Shown here: piece after piece, positions 1-14,000 of the stretch
Numbering within the stretch: position 1 is the first letter of the stretch
How the letters are laid out: the number at the start of each line of letters is the position of its first letter
Assembly: GCA_964036195.1 (NCBI GenBank)
Contig: OZ038459.1
Coordinates: 8,615,206 to 8,679,205, forward strand
Direction of reading: 5' to 3'
Length of the DNA: 64,000 nt
Source: Sphaerolaimus hirsutus
Lineage: Eukaryota; Nematoda; Chromadorea; Monhysterida; Sphaerolaimidae
Translations under genes and position numbers: made by a program
Notes under the pieces: model-generated
What the model saw: the letters and a program-made list of their open reading frames with translations, nothing else
The model's database searches: none
Told to the model about the DNA's origin: nothing

Positions 1-167
1 GCAAAGTAAAGTGTCAAATGTAAAGTCAAATGCAAAGTAAACTGTCAATTGTCATGCAAAGTTCAGTAATAAAATTTTTTCTTTTTTGTTTTGATTGACA
101 CTTTACTTTGCATTTAACTTTACATTTGACACTTTACTTTACACTTTACAGGGCTTGGGATTGCCCC
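1..167 (+). mobile_element. Introner-family fold-back element, left end outside window
   Basis: The sequence is a self-complementary array of GTAAAGTGTCAAATG-type words and ends in ACAGGGCTTGGGATTGCCCC, the right terminus of the introner family seen elsewhere in the window. The left terminus is cut off by the window edge. It lies 5' of the KAL1 coding start and no exon touches it. Confidence 0.6.
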
Positions 168-2002
168 CAAATATCTTATGTTACACATTATGCATTCTTG
201 ATGTGAAGTGAAGCACTCAGCCCTGTTGCAAAAAATGGCTGAAATGAAAAATGTGAATCAATGCACTTTTTGATGTGAAAGTTTTACTGTGAAATGGAGC
301 AGTAGTTGATGCGAATCGCGGCACCTTTTCATGCGAAGTAGTGCACTTCTGTGATGCGAAATTGTTGTTGTGAACTGAGGCACTATTTGATGCGAAACAT
401 AGCACTAACACCTGATGCGAAACAACGTTGATGCGAAATGGTCTGGACTCTCTTAGCTGAGGTGCGGGGATACGGCCTTCACTAGCGTTCGCAAAAACAG
501 TTATCACATAAAGCCCCAGTTTCAAAATGCGTTTTTGTAAAATGAGAAGGTTCAGATGGTAAAAACGATCTGAAATGACATGTGCAAAATTTTTTTCTTT
601 TATTTGATGTTAATATTTGAATTATGCTTAGAGAATCATTCCTCTGTTGATTTGTTTCATCTGTACTTTTGATCGAAATTACTTGATTTTTGCAAAGAAA
701 ATTAAACATTTCTCTTCAGAGCACCCATTTGCAGTGGTGTTTGATGGTTATCTCCAGATGCGTGTGGTTGCACATTGTTTAATTCTGTATTCTTTACTAA
801 CATCTCAAAATTTAATTTTAAGATAGTTTACACTAAATGAAACTGTAACAATATCCCAACACCAGTGAAGCAACCTCCAAGTAATGTTGCAGTTGATAAT
901 GTTTCCGTGCAAAAGTTTTACTAAATCAAAATGTGTTTACTTTGGCTACCGTTTTTACCAAAAGATACTTTGTTTTCATAAAACATTGTTTTAAAAAGCA
1001 AAACAAAACGGTAGAAAAAATACCTCCTAATCCTAGTCTTCACGAATCCATGTTTCTTTTAGGTTGAATGCACTGATGTGAACTGCGCAGTGCCTTTGCT
1101 CCCCTAAATGAGTTATCGGACTTTCTACAGAAAAACAGCCTCGCATGCAGCGACGGCTTTTCACGCTTTCAGAGTGCACTGTCTTTTCAGACTGTCTCTC
1201 CTTTGACATTTCTATACAAAACATTACCTACATTGAGGCAGGCCAGTTAAATTAATTCAAATCCTGTGTGCATACAGCAACAGCAACAGTGAATGCAAAA
1301 ACACGCGCTAGCTATCGCTCGCGTGCCGCCCTCCGCGCGGCCGCCGCGCCGTGACCCCGCCCATTTTGCATTTCCTGGACTTGGGGCACTGGAGATATTA
1401 TTTTACGGCCCCATTGCCCGGTTGAATGGCAGCGAGTGAAACCGCAATTTTGTAGGTATTTCAGGGCTGTAGTATATTTTAGTGTGGTAGTGAGTGGTGT
1501 AAGAAAAGTTTTATGTGGGCCGGAATTGAGCTCAGCAGCTGCTTTGTGTTTAGGTGAATGAGCTTTGCTAGTGGCGCATGTAAATACGACCATGTCCATG
1601 CGTATTTTTGTTACATTCGTACCTCACTGGTCTCTATTCTAGGATTAGATTTACCTTGAAAAACACGATGTGGGTACGTTAGCATCCATTGTTTCCAAAT
1701 TAGTATTCCTATTGTTGTTTTGCAAGCTTTCAGCCAGGTTTTTCTCTCTCACTACTTTTCGCAGCTTTTGCACCCGCTCCCCCATTGATTTGATCTTTGG
1801 CCAGTTTTCCTTTCATGCTCGAAACTTTCAGCTTTTACCTGCCATTTCAATCGCACAAAATGCCCACCCATTGACATTGACATTGCATCATCGCAGGTTC
1901 CATTTGCGATACTGGATGCGTCATAAAATGGAGTGAAGAATTTACACTGCTGCTGCATTAAAGGAAGGATTAAAAACGCTACGATTTTGGCTGGCAACCG
2001 AC
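168..2002. other. Upstream region of KAL1, no gene seen
   Basis: Bases ~200-460 carry a degenerate tandem array built on GATGCGAAAT/GCACT words. The rest shows no convincing exon; the short open frames on either strand lack splice context and protein features. The KAL1 promoter and 5' UTR presumably lie here, but no specific site can be assigned. Confidence 0.4.
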
Positions 2003-5000
2003 ATGGCGTCAGTTAAATTGGCGCTTGGCGCCGTGATGTTACTTATGCTTATGCATGATTTCGGCTGCGCTGCGGACGAACTTTTGGCGGCCAGATGCGA
2101 ATCCCGCTGTCTGCACTTGTTGGAGCAGCGCGCCGACGTGAGTTACTTTTTCCAATAGTCTACCTACCGAAAATCCTCGAATGAGTCCCCCTCGAATAAC
2201 TCCTCCCTCGAATAACTCCTCCCTTGAATAACCCCCCTGGCGAGGTGAGGAAAAATAAGTCCCCCTCGAATAACTCTCCCCTCTGTATGAAAATGATACA
2301 ATACAAAAAAATATTAGCCTACAGCAGCGACAGCAGATACATGATGTGTATGCAGTGTATACACATTTTTGTTGTTGTACAGTTAAATACATGAGTTGAC
2401 AGACTGCATCCAGACAATGGACCAAGTCCAAGTTCTCTGAGGCAAGGATTACTCCCCCCTCGAATAACTCCCCTTGAAACCCCCCCCCTCAAAAACTTCT
2501 GATGAAAAAATGACTCCCCTGGGGACTTATTCGAGGATTTAGTGTATATTTTTATTTTATACTTTTACCGCGGCGCGACGTTTTCACTCATTTCAATTCA
2601 CTCAACCTGCCAAAATTTCACGCCGTCGAAAAGCACCTGCTGCACTGACCATCTGCCGCGCTGGCACTTATTGTAAACAGTCGCCCCACCTGACAATTAT
2701 CAGGCGGCTAGATCATGCCTTAAGATAATGCATTATGCTGAGTGACCGTCGTGAATTGTGGTGGGGCGCAAAAAAATATCGCGTGCGCCGGGTCCATTTC
2801 GTTTGGGCACCGTTTTCTCGTTTCACAGTAATTGAGCACTGCACTGCATTGTGCTGCAGCAGTGCGCTGCACATCCGCTTTGTGTGTGGGCCGTTTGAAT
2901 TGAATGCTTGAGGTGAGAATGGGTTCTCTCGATCCATCCAACGGCTGCGTGAGCGCGTGATTATGCCCGGTCCATTTCCACGGCCGGGTTTCTGACTGGG
3001 TAGGTCTTTTTATCACTGCGGCCGCCGGACGCCCATTTGCATTTGATGGGATAGCCGGCGAGCCGCTGCAACACGCTTCATTTGCCGCGGCGGCCAGAAG
3101 ATTTTACCTATGTGCCGCCGCGACGGACATTTCTTTCTACGCGAAATGCGAAATTATTCCTTTTTCGACTATTGAGAATTGAATACAAAGGGATTTTTTC
3201 TACGGTCGGTCGCGGAGGGTGCCTCGACGGTTTCCGTTCGAGGGTTATAAAAATGATCGGTAGTTTTTATCTAAAAATTCCGCGGAAGAATGTGATTTCT
3301 TCGCTGAGATGTGCAGAATTTAGTTGTCAGCTGGCGGCCATAAAACTCTTTGTGTATTTAGCTAATGGTCATTTCTGGCTTTCAGGCCCATTAAGCTTCT
3401 GTATTTGGCCGCAGTAAAACTGGTTCTTTATTAGCCTTTATGCCCACCGCGGGAAATGAAGCCGTTCTGATTGATGGCTACTTATGAAGTTGTTTTGAGT
3501 TTTGCGGCTTTTTTGTGCCTGCCTTTTGATCTGTTACCAAACGGGGAAGCATTTACTATGTTTAGTAGTTGATGATGATCGTGATTGGTGATGGAACGCT
3601 GCGGAACAACTGTTCGATATTGGCCTCTAAATTGGCCGACTTTAAATGAGTTGTCGCGGCTAATGGCGCTTTTATGTCACTTTTTAACCGCCCGGCTGGC
3701 CCTGGTAACGGTAGTCGTTCTCTTTATGGGCTGCCAATCATTGGGCAGCATTTGCCACGCAAAATGATACGTTTCGAATGAATTCAATGCGGGCGGCGTG
3801 AATCATGCAGACAGGCACATGCAGTTGATCACACTGCGGCGTGATCTCACACAGTGCACTGAAAAGTGCATGTGCACCGAACCCAAGCTGCCACTTCAGT
3901 TTTCAGCGGCACTTGAATCCATTGGAACCTGTGGCGCTCTTTCGTGCGCTCTCCGAGGGGCTCCTTTCAAAATAATGGGCTCATAAGTGGCACTTTCCTG
4001 TGCGGTGCCCCCGTTCCGTCAAAGGTGAATGGAATTGTCCCGCTGCACTATTTTTAATGAATTCAATGTTGTAACGTGCTCGAGACAACTTTTGTCGGCC
4101 GCCTCTTTTGTTCCCATTTCAAGTTCACACTTTGCATTCATATGCGCACTTTGATCTTCAAAAGAGTGCAGTTTACATTAGGGATTACACTGTAGCATCG
4201 AACAGCGTGTGACATGTGTGTGTATGAGTGAGTACATTAGTTTACAGTGGGTAGGAACTCGGCAGGTGGCTTACATTCAAGCGGGCACTTCAAAATAATC
4301 CTCTCCTAGTGGCTGGTGGTGCGCGCGTGCCTAATAACGGGATTAGGGCGTCTCTCAGTGTGCAGTGCGCCAATTCAGTCATTAGCACTATATTCAGTGC
4401 TTATCCTCGATTCACTGTGTGCAACTGTACTCGAATGTAAATATAAAATGTTGGGGTCTCGGGGACCCACTTGAGCACGTGTTCAAACAAGTGGACACTC
4501 ATTGTTTCCTAACTCAGTGCATTCAGTCAGTGCGCTTTTTTAAGTGACAATTTCTAATCGGCAAGGTGAGAAGTGACATTGCACATGAATCAAGTGCAAC
4601 ATTTCTAGGCGTCCATAGTCTGATCACCGACTAAATGCATGTTGCGCAACCCAATGAGAATGCACGCGAAAATCGAGCCAGCTTATGCAATGGGCCCTTT
4701 TTGCATGATGTCCATCTTTTATGCGGTGTGAATGTGATGGCCGACTTTTGTACATCTTCTGACATAGTCAGGGACAATGATGCTTTGCTGGTGTTATTAA
4801 GAATTGCGGATTTACATGCATGGGTCAACTGTTGGGCGCGTTGGATTAGCCGAAATTTACGTGTTAGCCGAATGAAAAGCAGGTGCTCGTGGTGCTGTAA
4901 AATTGGGCCCCGACCCCTACGTTTCGACGTAAAAACGCACGTAGTTGTGCAATAACGCATGTAAAAAATAGCGGCCATCAAATGGCACATGTGCGGGATC

Positions 5001-8000
5001 GGCGACCTGTGCGATCAACCATTGGAGCGTGAAATTATTCTTGTCGCATTTTGTATTTTATTCATCACGTGAGCATCGCTGATGATCAATTATTTTTACT
5101 GCAATATGTTTGCACTTTGCGCATTTGCACGCATTTGTGACTAGACTAGTGCACGAGCGCGGTTGTCGTATGATTAGTGCAACAACGTGTATTAATTAAT
5201 CATCGATGTATGTCGATCGACAAAATTGATTATCTGGCTATCTGCCCGCTAAGTGTGTTAGGTTATGCGTTTACCATGAATATTATTCAATTCTGTACAT
5301 TTCCAATGTATTTTGATGAAATTTTGAAGGAACGTCACCGCGCCACCATGTGGCGAACAAAGTTCTCAAATTTCCTTGTATTTGGGCCAACACATCAACC
5401 GTAGACATGTGTTTGCGTATAAATACGCGAACAATATTTATGAAAGCGACGGGTGGCGGCATCCAAGTTATTTATTGACACGAGGCTACCACATTTTCAA
5501 TCATCAATTCGCAGTAGGTAATAAGTAGCGCAAACATAAATAAATTCCTGTCAACTGTCTCTGGGCCAACACAATGACAGCTGTGTTGCATGGCGCAGAA
5601 ATTATGAAACGATAAATTACTGATGATTATCAGCGCCAGTGTCCAATATGATGCCGAATTTCTTGACGAGTCGTCCTTATCTGCATGTCAGATCTAATAA
5701 CGCATGTCAATGCTCAAATACAATAGAGAATTATGCTCGATGGCCATTTTTGCCCGTGGGTGTCCATTGTCCAGCTGGTGCGAAGGTCTGGGCACCTTAT
5801 GACAAGATTTTTGAGTGCGTGGACAGCGCAAATGTGTGGCATTGGCGATCTGTCATTAGTACGGTACACACAAGTGCCATGTTCCCAACTCTGTTTACCC
5901 CCCTTCCATGGCCAACTTTTATGCATGGGCAAATAAATAAATATGATTTGATCTTTTGTCTACTCATTGTCGACAATGTCAACACTGCGGGCTGGGGGGC
6001 TTGGCTTGAGCACTATCATGTTCACACCGTGGATGTTGTGTGTATTTATGTATACATGTACGCGTGTGTGTGCACACTAATCGCGGTTGATCTCAATTTG
6101 CACTGATCAAATTATTCACGCTAGTACCATTTTATTGGCCTTGTTGTGGTGAGAAAATGTGCCCAATGCCGAGAATGTCCAGGTCACTACTCTGTGACTC
6201 AGGTGCTTTACACTGCGATTCGTACTGTGAATGTGTCCTTTATTTGCATTATTCATTTTTTCACCCAACTAAAACACATCTGGTTCATTCGTTTCACGGT
6301 AATTTGAGACTTCGGCGGCTGGCAGCACGTGTTTTTGCAACCGCGGCCCATGACACGCCAACAGAAGCGCGTCCAAAAACTGGGGGGCATAGAATTTCGA
6401 TTTCTGCGGTTCACAGATACAAATGTCAATTCGCATTGGACGACGCACTGCGTCAGAAGGTGCAAAAGTGCGGCGGGTTTTTTATTTAATCTATTCAGCG
6501 ACCTTTTACCGGCTGTGGGAGTTTTCAAAAATGTCATTACACAAATTTATTCAACCAACTTCAATGGGATCCTTTCTGTAGAGCTAGCGTCACTTCACAT
6601 CCTAGTCAGTTCACATTCTCTGTATTTGGACACTTTACATTCCACAGCACCGCGCCTGTTAATATCGTGTAAAAAATGGATCATCCCGTACTTTTCGCAC
6701 ACCTCACATTCAAGGGTCATGCAACAGACGTGAAAAATTCAGTGTGTTCATGGCTTCACAAAATCAGCATGGGTATTGGCACAAAAGTATTGGCATGCAC
6801 CGGGATTTGATTTGTGCAGCAAGTGCGAAACGAATTGAAATGAAAATCTTCAAGTACGCACAACAGACAACACTATTTCAAACAGAATGTACCATAGGAT
6901 GTAAACTGTCGCTTTGTGGGAGAATGTAAACTGTCCAGGATGTAAAGTGGCCTGGGGCCTTTCTGTACGGCCGAACTTGAATTGAGTGCGGTTTGTGGCT
7001 GTTAGCTGAAGTTACTATGTATTTACCTCAATGGATGCTGGGCAGTAATGTATCGTAGTTAAGCAGCAAATGTAGTAGCTACAGCTAATACTCAGTGTCA
7101 TTTCCGGCCACACGTGATTGACTTAGTTCACTGGGTGAAAGTACCACTGGCTACTTATTGCTACACGCATTGTGATTATAGTAAGCTGATTTCCAGTAGC
7201 ATTTCACGCAGTCCATTGCAGACTTCGTGGCAGAAATCATGATTTCTGCCGCATTCAACCGCGTTCGACGTTCTTGCCGCATTCATATTTAGTATACAGG
7301 GTGGCTAATTTCTCGAATGCCGGAGGAATTTGCAAACCTTCGTGTTTCGTTTTGCTTTGCTACCCATCAAGTTACATGGCAAAACGAAGCAACAAAAAAG
7401 ACCAGACTGCACGAAGCACTTGAACCGCTTTATCAAGAACTTCCCGATCACGATATCACCCAGCCGCGCGGCACGTGCCGCGTCAAGTTCATCAAAGACG
7501 GCAGCATGCATCACCCGCTGTCACAATGGTTGCGCCGCCGCGGCCTACGGGTGACCGATCGAGCGCATGATTCTTCCGGCCGCTTGCCTCGGTTCTTTCT
7601 AGAATTGACGTTTTCGGAGCCAATTTTCCCAGTCAAAATGGCACATTCTTCAAGTGCCGCGCCGCCGCGCGTCATGGTTAATGATTAGAATGGCTTGTCA
7701 ATTTGCGTTAAAATTTCACGCGCACGCATGAAATTCACTCGGCGCCGCCGCCGCCGCCGGGTTTTGGAGTGAAATTTGAAGCCAATTAAAGTGTAATTTC
7801 GCTGGTGCCAGTCCTGCATGATGGCCAATTGTAGGGATTTATTGGCCCCATTGAAATTAACGATTGAAATTAACGTTATGAGTGAAAACGTCACAAAATC
7901 ACATTTAAAACACCCATGATTAGTTCGCAATATGCTCATGCATTTAATAAAATCAAACATCAAACACAGATCCAAGGCGAGGAAGTTCGACGGCGCGACC

Positions 8001-11000
8001 TCAAGCACAACATCTTCGATCTGTGCGACGGCGACTCCAACTGCAGTTCGGTCAGTCGCATTTTTAACGTATTTTATTTTACCCTGACGTTTGTTACGCT
8101 CTTTGCAACGTTTACTGTGTCGATTGCGGTCGGACGGCAGAGTGCAATGTCACTCTGCGCTGGAATTAACTGAGGCACTTGCCGCGTCTGCCCTTCATTT
8201 CATGTGACGACGTTTTCTTTCATGTAATAGCGATGTTTTCGCACCTCGGTTCCTTTCCTACACACACACACTACATTGTATTTATGTGGGTAAATATGAG
8301 GATTGAGGGTAAGACATAAATTGCCCCGAGCCTTCCGTCTCCGTGTTTACATATTTGAACGCATCGACTCAAGGTCGAAACATGAGCATCGAGTGATTTA
8401 GGTTCATAATTTGACCACTTGCAGTTCGTACTTCAGTATAAATAGTTCTACGAGAAGAAAATTTGATGTGAATAGCGATTATTTTTGAACAAGACCCCTT
8501 TGAATAACTCCCCATGTTGGCCTGGTGAGCAAAAAAATAACACCCCCCTTGAATAACCCCCTCTTGAATAACTCTCCCTTTTGAATACCCCCCATATTTA
8601 CTTTATTTCATATGTGTATCCACAATGTGTATTTGAATGATTCCGATGCCGATGAACACGAATTTTAGCATGAATACCGTGTTTTTGTGGTAAATTAACT
8701 GTTGAATACATGGGTTACATGAGTTGACAGAATGCATTCATACATTGAATAAAGTGCAAATTCTGAGGAAAAAGAACTTCCCCCTTGAATAAGATCCCCC
8801 TTCCAAAACTTCTGACAAAATAATAACTCCCCTGGGGTCCTATTCGAGGATATACGGTATGTACGTACAATACATGGTGCACATTTTGTTTATCAATGTC
8901 CACTACAAAATGGCCATTGATTAACCATCGAACAATTATCACACGCGATTATGTTACCGGCTCGCGGGGGGGGGGTATTCACCTGGCCGCTCGGCTGGCA
9001 CCGGCGGCACTAATTTGCTGCAGTTTGAGTGATAGCCTTGCCGCCGGCCGCAGTCACATGCACATTGGGGGTACGCATTGTTGTTGGAGGTGCATGTGGG
9101 AGTTGTTTGAGTGAGGTGCCACTGTTAAATGCGCCCTGGGATTGGCTATCTGGAGTTTGGTAACTCTGTGTGTGTGCGTTTCACTTTTACAAAACGGTGT
9201 GAGGTGTTTTGTTATATTACTTTTACACGCTCGTGAATTGTGATATATACAGTTCTCTGTATTTTTGTTATTCAAACCTCAGTTACCTGTTGCAATTCAC
9301 AAATTTGAAATGAAACGCATGTAGCCGCAAATTCATTAATGCGGTGCGTACAAATATTACGATGCGCGAGTGTCGCAACATGTCCAATAAGCCTCGGCCA
9401 TGATTCCTCACCATTGATTATAACCGAAACCTCACTGCACTCTGAGTAAACACAATACACTTAGCGACGGGCGCTTTGGATGCAAATATTTCGGTGGACG
9501 TAGCATGATATTGGGCAATTTGTCCCCCATGAGCCAATTCAAATTACGTCCAATGTGAATTATTGTTCAACTGAATGGGACACTCGAAATTTTTTGTTTG
9601 CTCACATTTCAACACACTGTTAACCATTGTGGACATACAAATTGGCGCCGCTCCAATTAGGCAGATATAATGGGCCCGATGTTTGGCTAAAGTGGTGCAG
9701 AGCAAATAAACAGCACCTTGGTGCGAGTGAGCGTTATCTGATTTCGGATTTTGGATCTTTGCCAAGGTTCTTTTGTCTACCGTATTTCCATCGAAATACC
9801 CCCGGGGGGTTTATTGTTTCAGAGTGAGAATTTTGAGGGGGGGTTAAACGAGGGGGGGGGGGGGGTATTTCGAGGGGGGGGGGGGGTTTATTATTTCGCC
9901 AGAAATTTTTTGAAATCCCAGTACTAAAATGTCGTCTGAAACGTACGCAGACGTCGAAAAATGCAACAAAAATCGCCATTTATAAGACTCTAAAGTGTGT
10001 AGACGTACAAACACTGTTCTCACATAACAGAGTCATCGTTTTTAACGTGTGTTCTGCATTGCCCGGATGACAAACCGCAGCCTTTGTCATTTACGTTCTC
10101 CATACACTAAATTTGGGGGGGGGGTATTTCGAGGGGGGGTTTATAAGTTCATAGTGTCCATTTTGAGGGGGGGTTTTTCGAGGGGGGGTATTTCGAGGAA
10201 ATACGGTATATCGGGACCCTGTTCACATCCAGTGAGACTACTTCATTTTCACGGAATTTATTTGAACGACTAGAAACGTAAATAGGAAGTATCTAAATTA
10301 GCCGTTCTCATGGGTATGGGAAGTAAATTATGTGGACCAAAATTGTCCCTGCCAAAATTACAGTTGATCATGCGAGATGCTCATTGTGCAACGGAAGGCG
10401 TTTATACATTTGTATAGCACTTTATTTGGCGTGACACTCTGAATTGTATATGCTTGCCGTTCCCAATCCAAATATTTCGACTTCCATGCAACGCATGTGA
10501 TGCAAACATGTTGCTTATTGCGAAGCCAGCTAAATGGGTGCCATTACGTTCTACGACATGCTTTTCTTGTGCCGCCGCAATTATGCAACGGCACAAAGAC
10601 AACCAAAGCCGCATTTATACGATTCTGCTCGGTTTGTTCAAAGAGCCCCGGCGCTTCAGGGACTCGTTACATGCTTGTAAATGTTAATTTGTGATTTTTA
10701 CCAGCGCAAGAATTTTCGACTGTGCCTTATTCTGCCCGAGGCTCGATTTCGCGGCACACTACAATGTTGAAGTGAAAAAACCTCGCGCCGCAGCTCTGTG
10801 CAAAGAAAATACATAGCAATCAAACATTCAGATGCAACAATACGCATTCGGAATTGATAATGATGTTGTGGGAAAATGTGCCGCGTTCTGCATCTGGGGG
10901 CATTCCCAGAACCTGTAAAATGTCAAATGCCATGCAACATGTCAAAAGTAATGTAAAATGCCCTGCAATATGTCTGATGTCTTGAAAGGTGTCAAAAGTC

Positions 11001-14000
11001 ATGTAAAATGCCCTGGAAAATGTCAAACAAACGTTTGCCATTTTCCAGGCCATTTCACATGATTTTTGACACTTTGCAAGACATTTGACATTTTACAGAC
11101 AGGCTCTGGGAGTGGCACCTGCGAGTGGGTGCGACCGCCACGCAGGTTCACCTCCGCATGCAGCTTTACTTAGTGCTGCCTCGGCTTGGCACCAGCCAGC
11201 ACCGCAATCCGTTGATGGGACGCATTCCATTTGCGAAATTTTAAACACCGTTCGCAAAGCGTGTCGCTGGCAAACTGGCCGTTTCGAACCTCGGAATGCT
11301 GGTTTATAAATTGAAAATGGTTATGGGTGCTGAATCTGAGGTCGGCCGCCCCAGCGGCGCAATTCATGCATTGCTTCAATGAGAATGCATGCGCTGCCCT
11401 GCGTGAATCATGCGCGACGTTTGGAGGTGCTAACTATTCTATCGGCCCCGTGTGAGTCATGGTCGTAACGCCTTGGAAGCACTTTGGGCTACAAATTTTC
11501 AATGTGTCTTCGTTTGGCGTTTATAAACGAATTTTTTTGGCATTTTATGCATGTGCTCGGACAACAATTAAAAAATCTGAGCAGCCGATCACGCTGAGGA
11601 CCATATGCCGCGGCGACTAGCGATTGTTTCAAAATGACCAATCAGCACATCCATGTGCATCCGTGCATGGAACGTCACACCGCTTTGACTGTCACCGAAA
11701 TCACGCTTCAAAGCTTCATTCCATTCGGTCTGCGGTCATTTTTATGGCACCGGTTTTGGATTGTAAAGCCAGCCTGGAGGCAAAAAGCGGAATCACGAGA
11801 CATTTTGTTGGGGGGGGGGGGGATTTGCGCCTTTGCGGCTGGGTCCATGATGCTGCGATTTGCATAATATTGCGCAATCACTACAATTTTTGACCGGCCC
11901 CTTTGACATGCTAATCTGTCTTCCTGCTTCGCGCTTATCGTTGGCTTTTTGCCATCTCAATTCACGTTATTTGACCGAAACTACGCGTGGGAAATGTCCG
12001 GTCGCACCGGGATTTGCATAAATACGTTGGCTTTTTGGATAGGTTTATGAAGAAATATTGGGGTTAAAAATGTTGGCTTGTTCACAACACACAACTCAAA
12101 AAATTGCTTTACATTTTAGCTACCGTATTTCTTCGAATAAACCCCCACGAAATACCCTATGTCTGAGCGAGCTTATGAACGCCCCCCCTCGAAATACCCC
12201 CTCAATCGATTAACCCCTCAAAATTTGCACTCTGAAAAAATAAACCCCCTGGGTGTATTCAGAGAAAATACGGTATGTATTTTATGTGTTTTCATCGTTC
12301 TTCACAATCGAACGAGTAAACATCGGTAATTTTTGCTGGGAACGTGTCGAGCTGGCGGCAATAGTCTGGCGACAACAAGATGCCCACAATGTCTTCCGCA
12401 AATAGTCGTTAGGAGAAAATTCCTCGGAGTGGCGGTACGAATAAAGGCGTTCACGTGTAAATACACGTGTTTGTTTTGTGCTTACTAAATGAGAAAATCG
12501 TCTCAGCGGCCTCAGCGTTTCCGTGCCTTTTTTACGTGACGAATAATACGCAAAAACGCTTCGGTGTGTCAAATTTTTACCATGATCATTCATGCTTATC
12601 TTTTCAGCAAACATTGCATGCAAAGCTCCTTTTGGCTTTTGGCAGAAAAAGCCCTGTGGCTGGAAAATATCGCTGTAGTAACCGACCGAAGTCAATTCCG
12701 TTTCATTGGCACTTTGAATGCATCTACAAGCCACAATTTCTGTGTATTAGCCTAAAAATAAACAGAACATGCTTAAATAGAACAAACAGCGATTTTGCTT
12801 TTCCGTTGCTGATTACTTTGGATCAAGCAAATGCAGCGGTATTTCTGGCCGCTTGAAATATACTTCCAATCTGATGAAATGGGGGGGGGGGCGCCGGGCT
12901 TTTCGCACTGGGGGAACGGAGCAATCCACACAATGGACCGCGGTATATATGCGTGAGCATGCATAATATACGCATGTGCTTTGGTGAAATTCAACTGTGC
13001 CAGCGACTTTTCCCGGGCGCATAATGCACAGAGAGCTGACGCCTTTGCCCCGGCTTCAAGTCGACTGCAGCCGCATGTGAACGCCACTTTCGCTTTAGTA
13101 AAGTCTTCCGTGAGATTGCCTTAAGTGCATCCGTGCTAAGTGCGGCCGGTCGACGCCGTTTTCTATAAGCATGTGCCATGATATTATCGTCGAGTTGAGA
13201 GAACGATGTTCCGGTTCCGCGTGAATGCGGTGTTCGAGTGTGCGCTGGTGTGAAGTTTACGAAATCGCTGCATCTTAACATGTTATCCCCATATGAAAGG
13301 TATTAAAATTGTGCCTGTCACATTTTCTTAGCTTTTTGAAGCACAAATAAATTCCGGTGGTTTTCAACTGTATTTATCTTTAGTGTACCTGACGAATGTA
13401 TTTTTTTGTATACCCGTAGAATACACAACTGTATGCTGTAAAAATACCTGTAGCGAAAGCAATGCATGGCATTTTCCCCAAACTTTCAAACTTAATTTCC
13501 TCAAAATGCAACTATTTGTGAATTGGTACCCTTCATGTGCTCCACTATCTCATCATACAGTATTATGTGCAGTGTAAATATTTCTGTACATCATCCACTG
13601 AACCGTAATGAATGAATGATGCGTGAGCAGATCTGCCCACATATATTTTTCACAACCCTTCACCCTTCATTTAAACCACACGCATCTCCAGATGAAGCAC
13701 ATTGCCAAGTGGTACACAACGAAATCACAGCCTCGTTTATTGGGCAACATTGGGCCTAGTGGCAATCAATTTCGGGCCCGACCACTTGAGATAACATATA
13801 GAGTAAGATAATTCAATCAAACTGGATTAGGGGGTACTAAATAAGAGTGGGGGGCTGGCCGCCATTAGTGTGATACAAGCTTACGACGGCTTGAAACATT
13901 TCTAGTGGCAAATATAACGCGCAGCTATTTGCGCATGCTCGCGCATGAATTATGAAGGTCCAGGGGTAAATTGGCCGAAATGTTGGGTCAATTGCGCGTG

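Noticed and set aside
5639..6106. 155-codon open frame in KAL1 intron 1
   Set aside because: No protein features and no splice context, and other frames on both strands are open over the same bases; consistent with chance in a large intron.
7317..7688. Two overlapping plus-strand open frames in KAL1 intron 1 with a GC-rich patch
   Set aside because: No fitting splice phase for KAL1, no domain, and no anosmin homologue has an equivalent segment.
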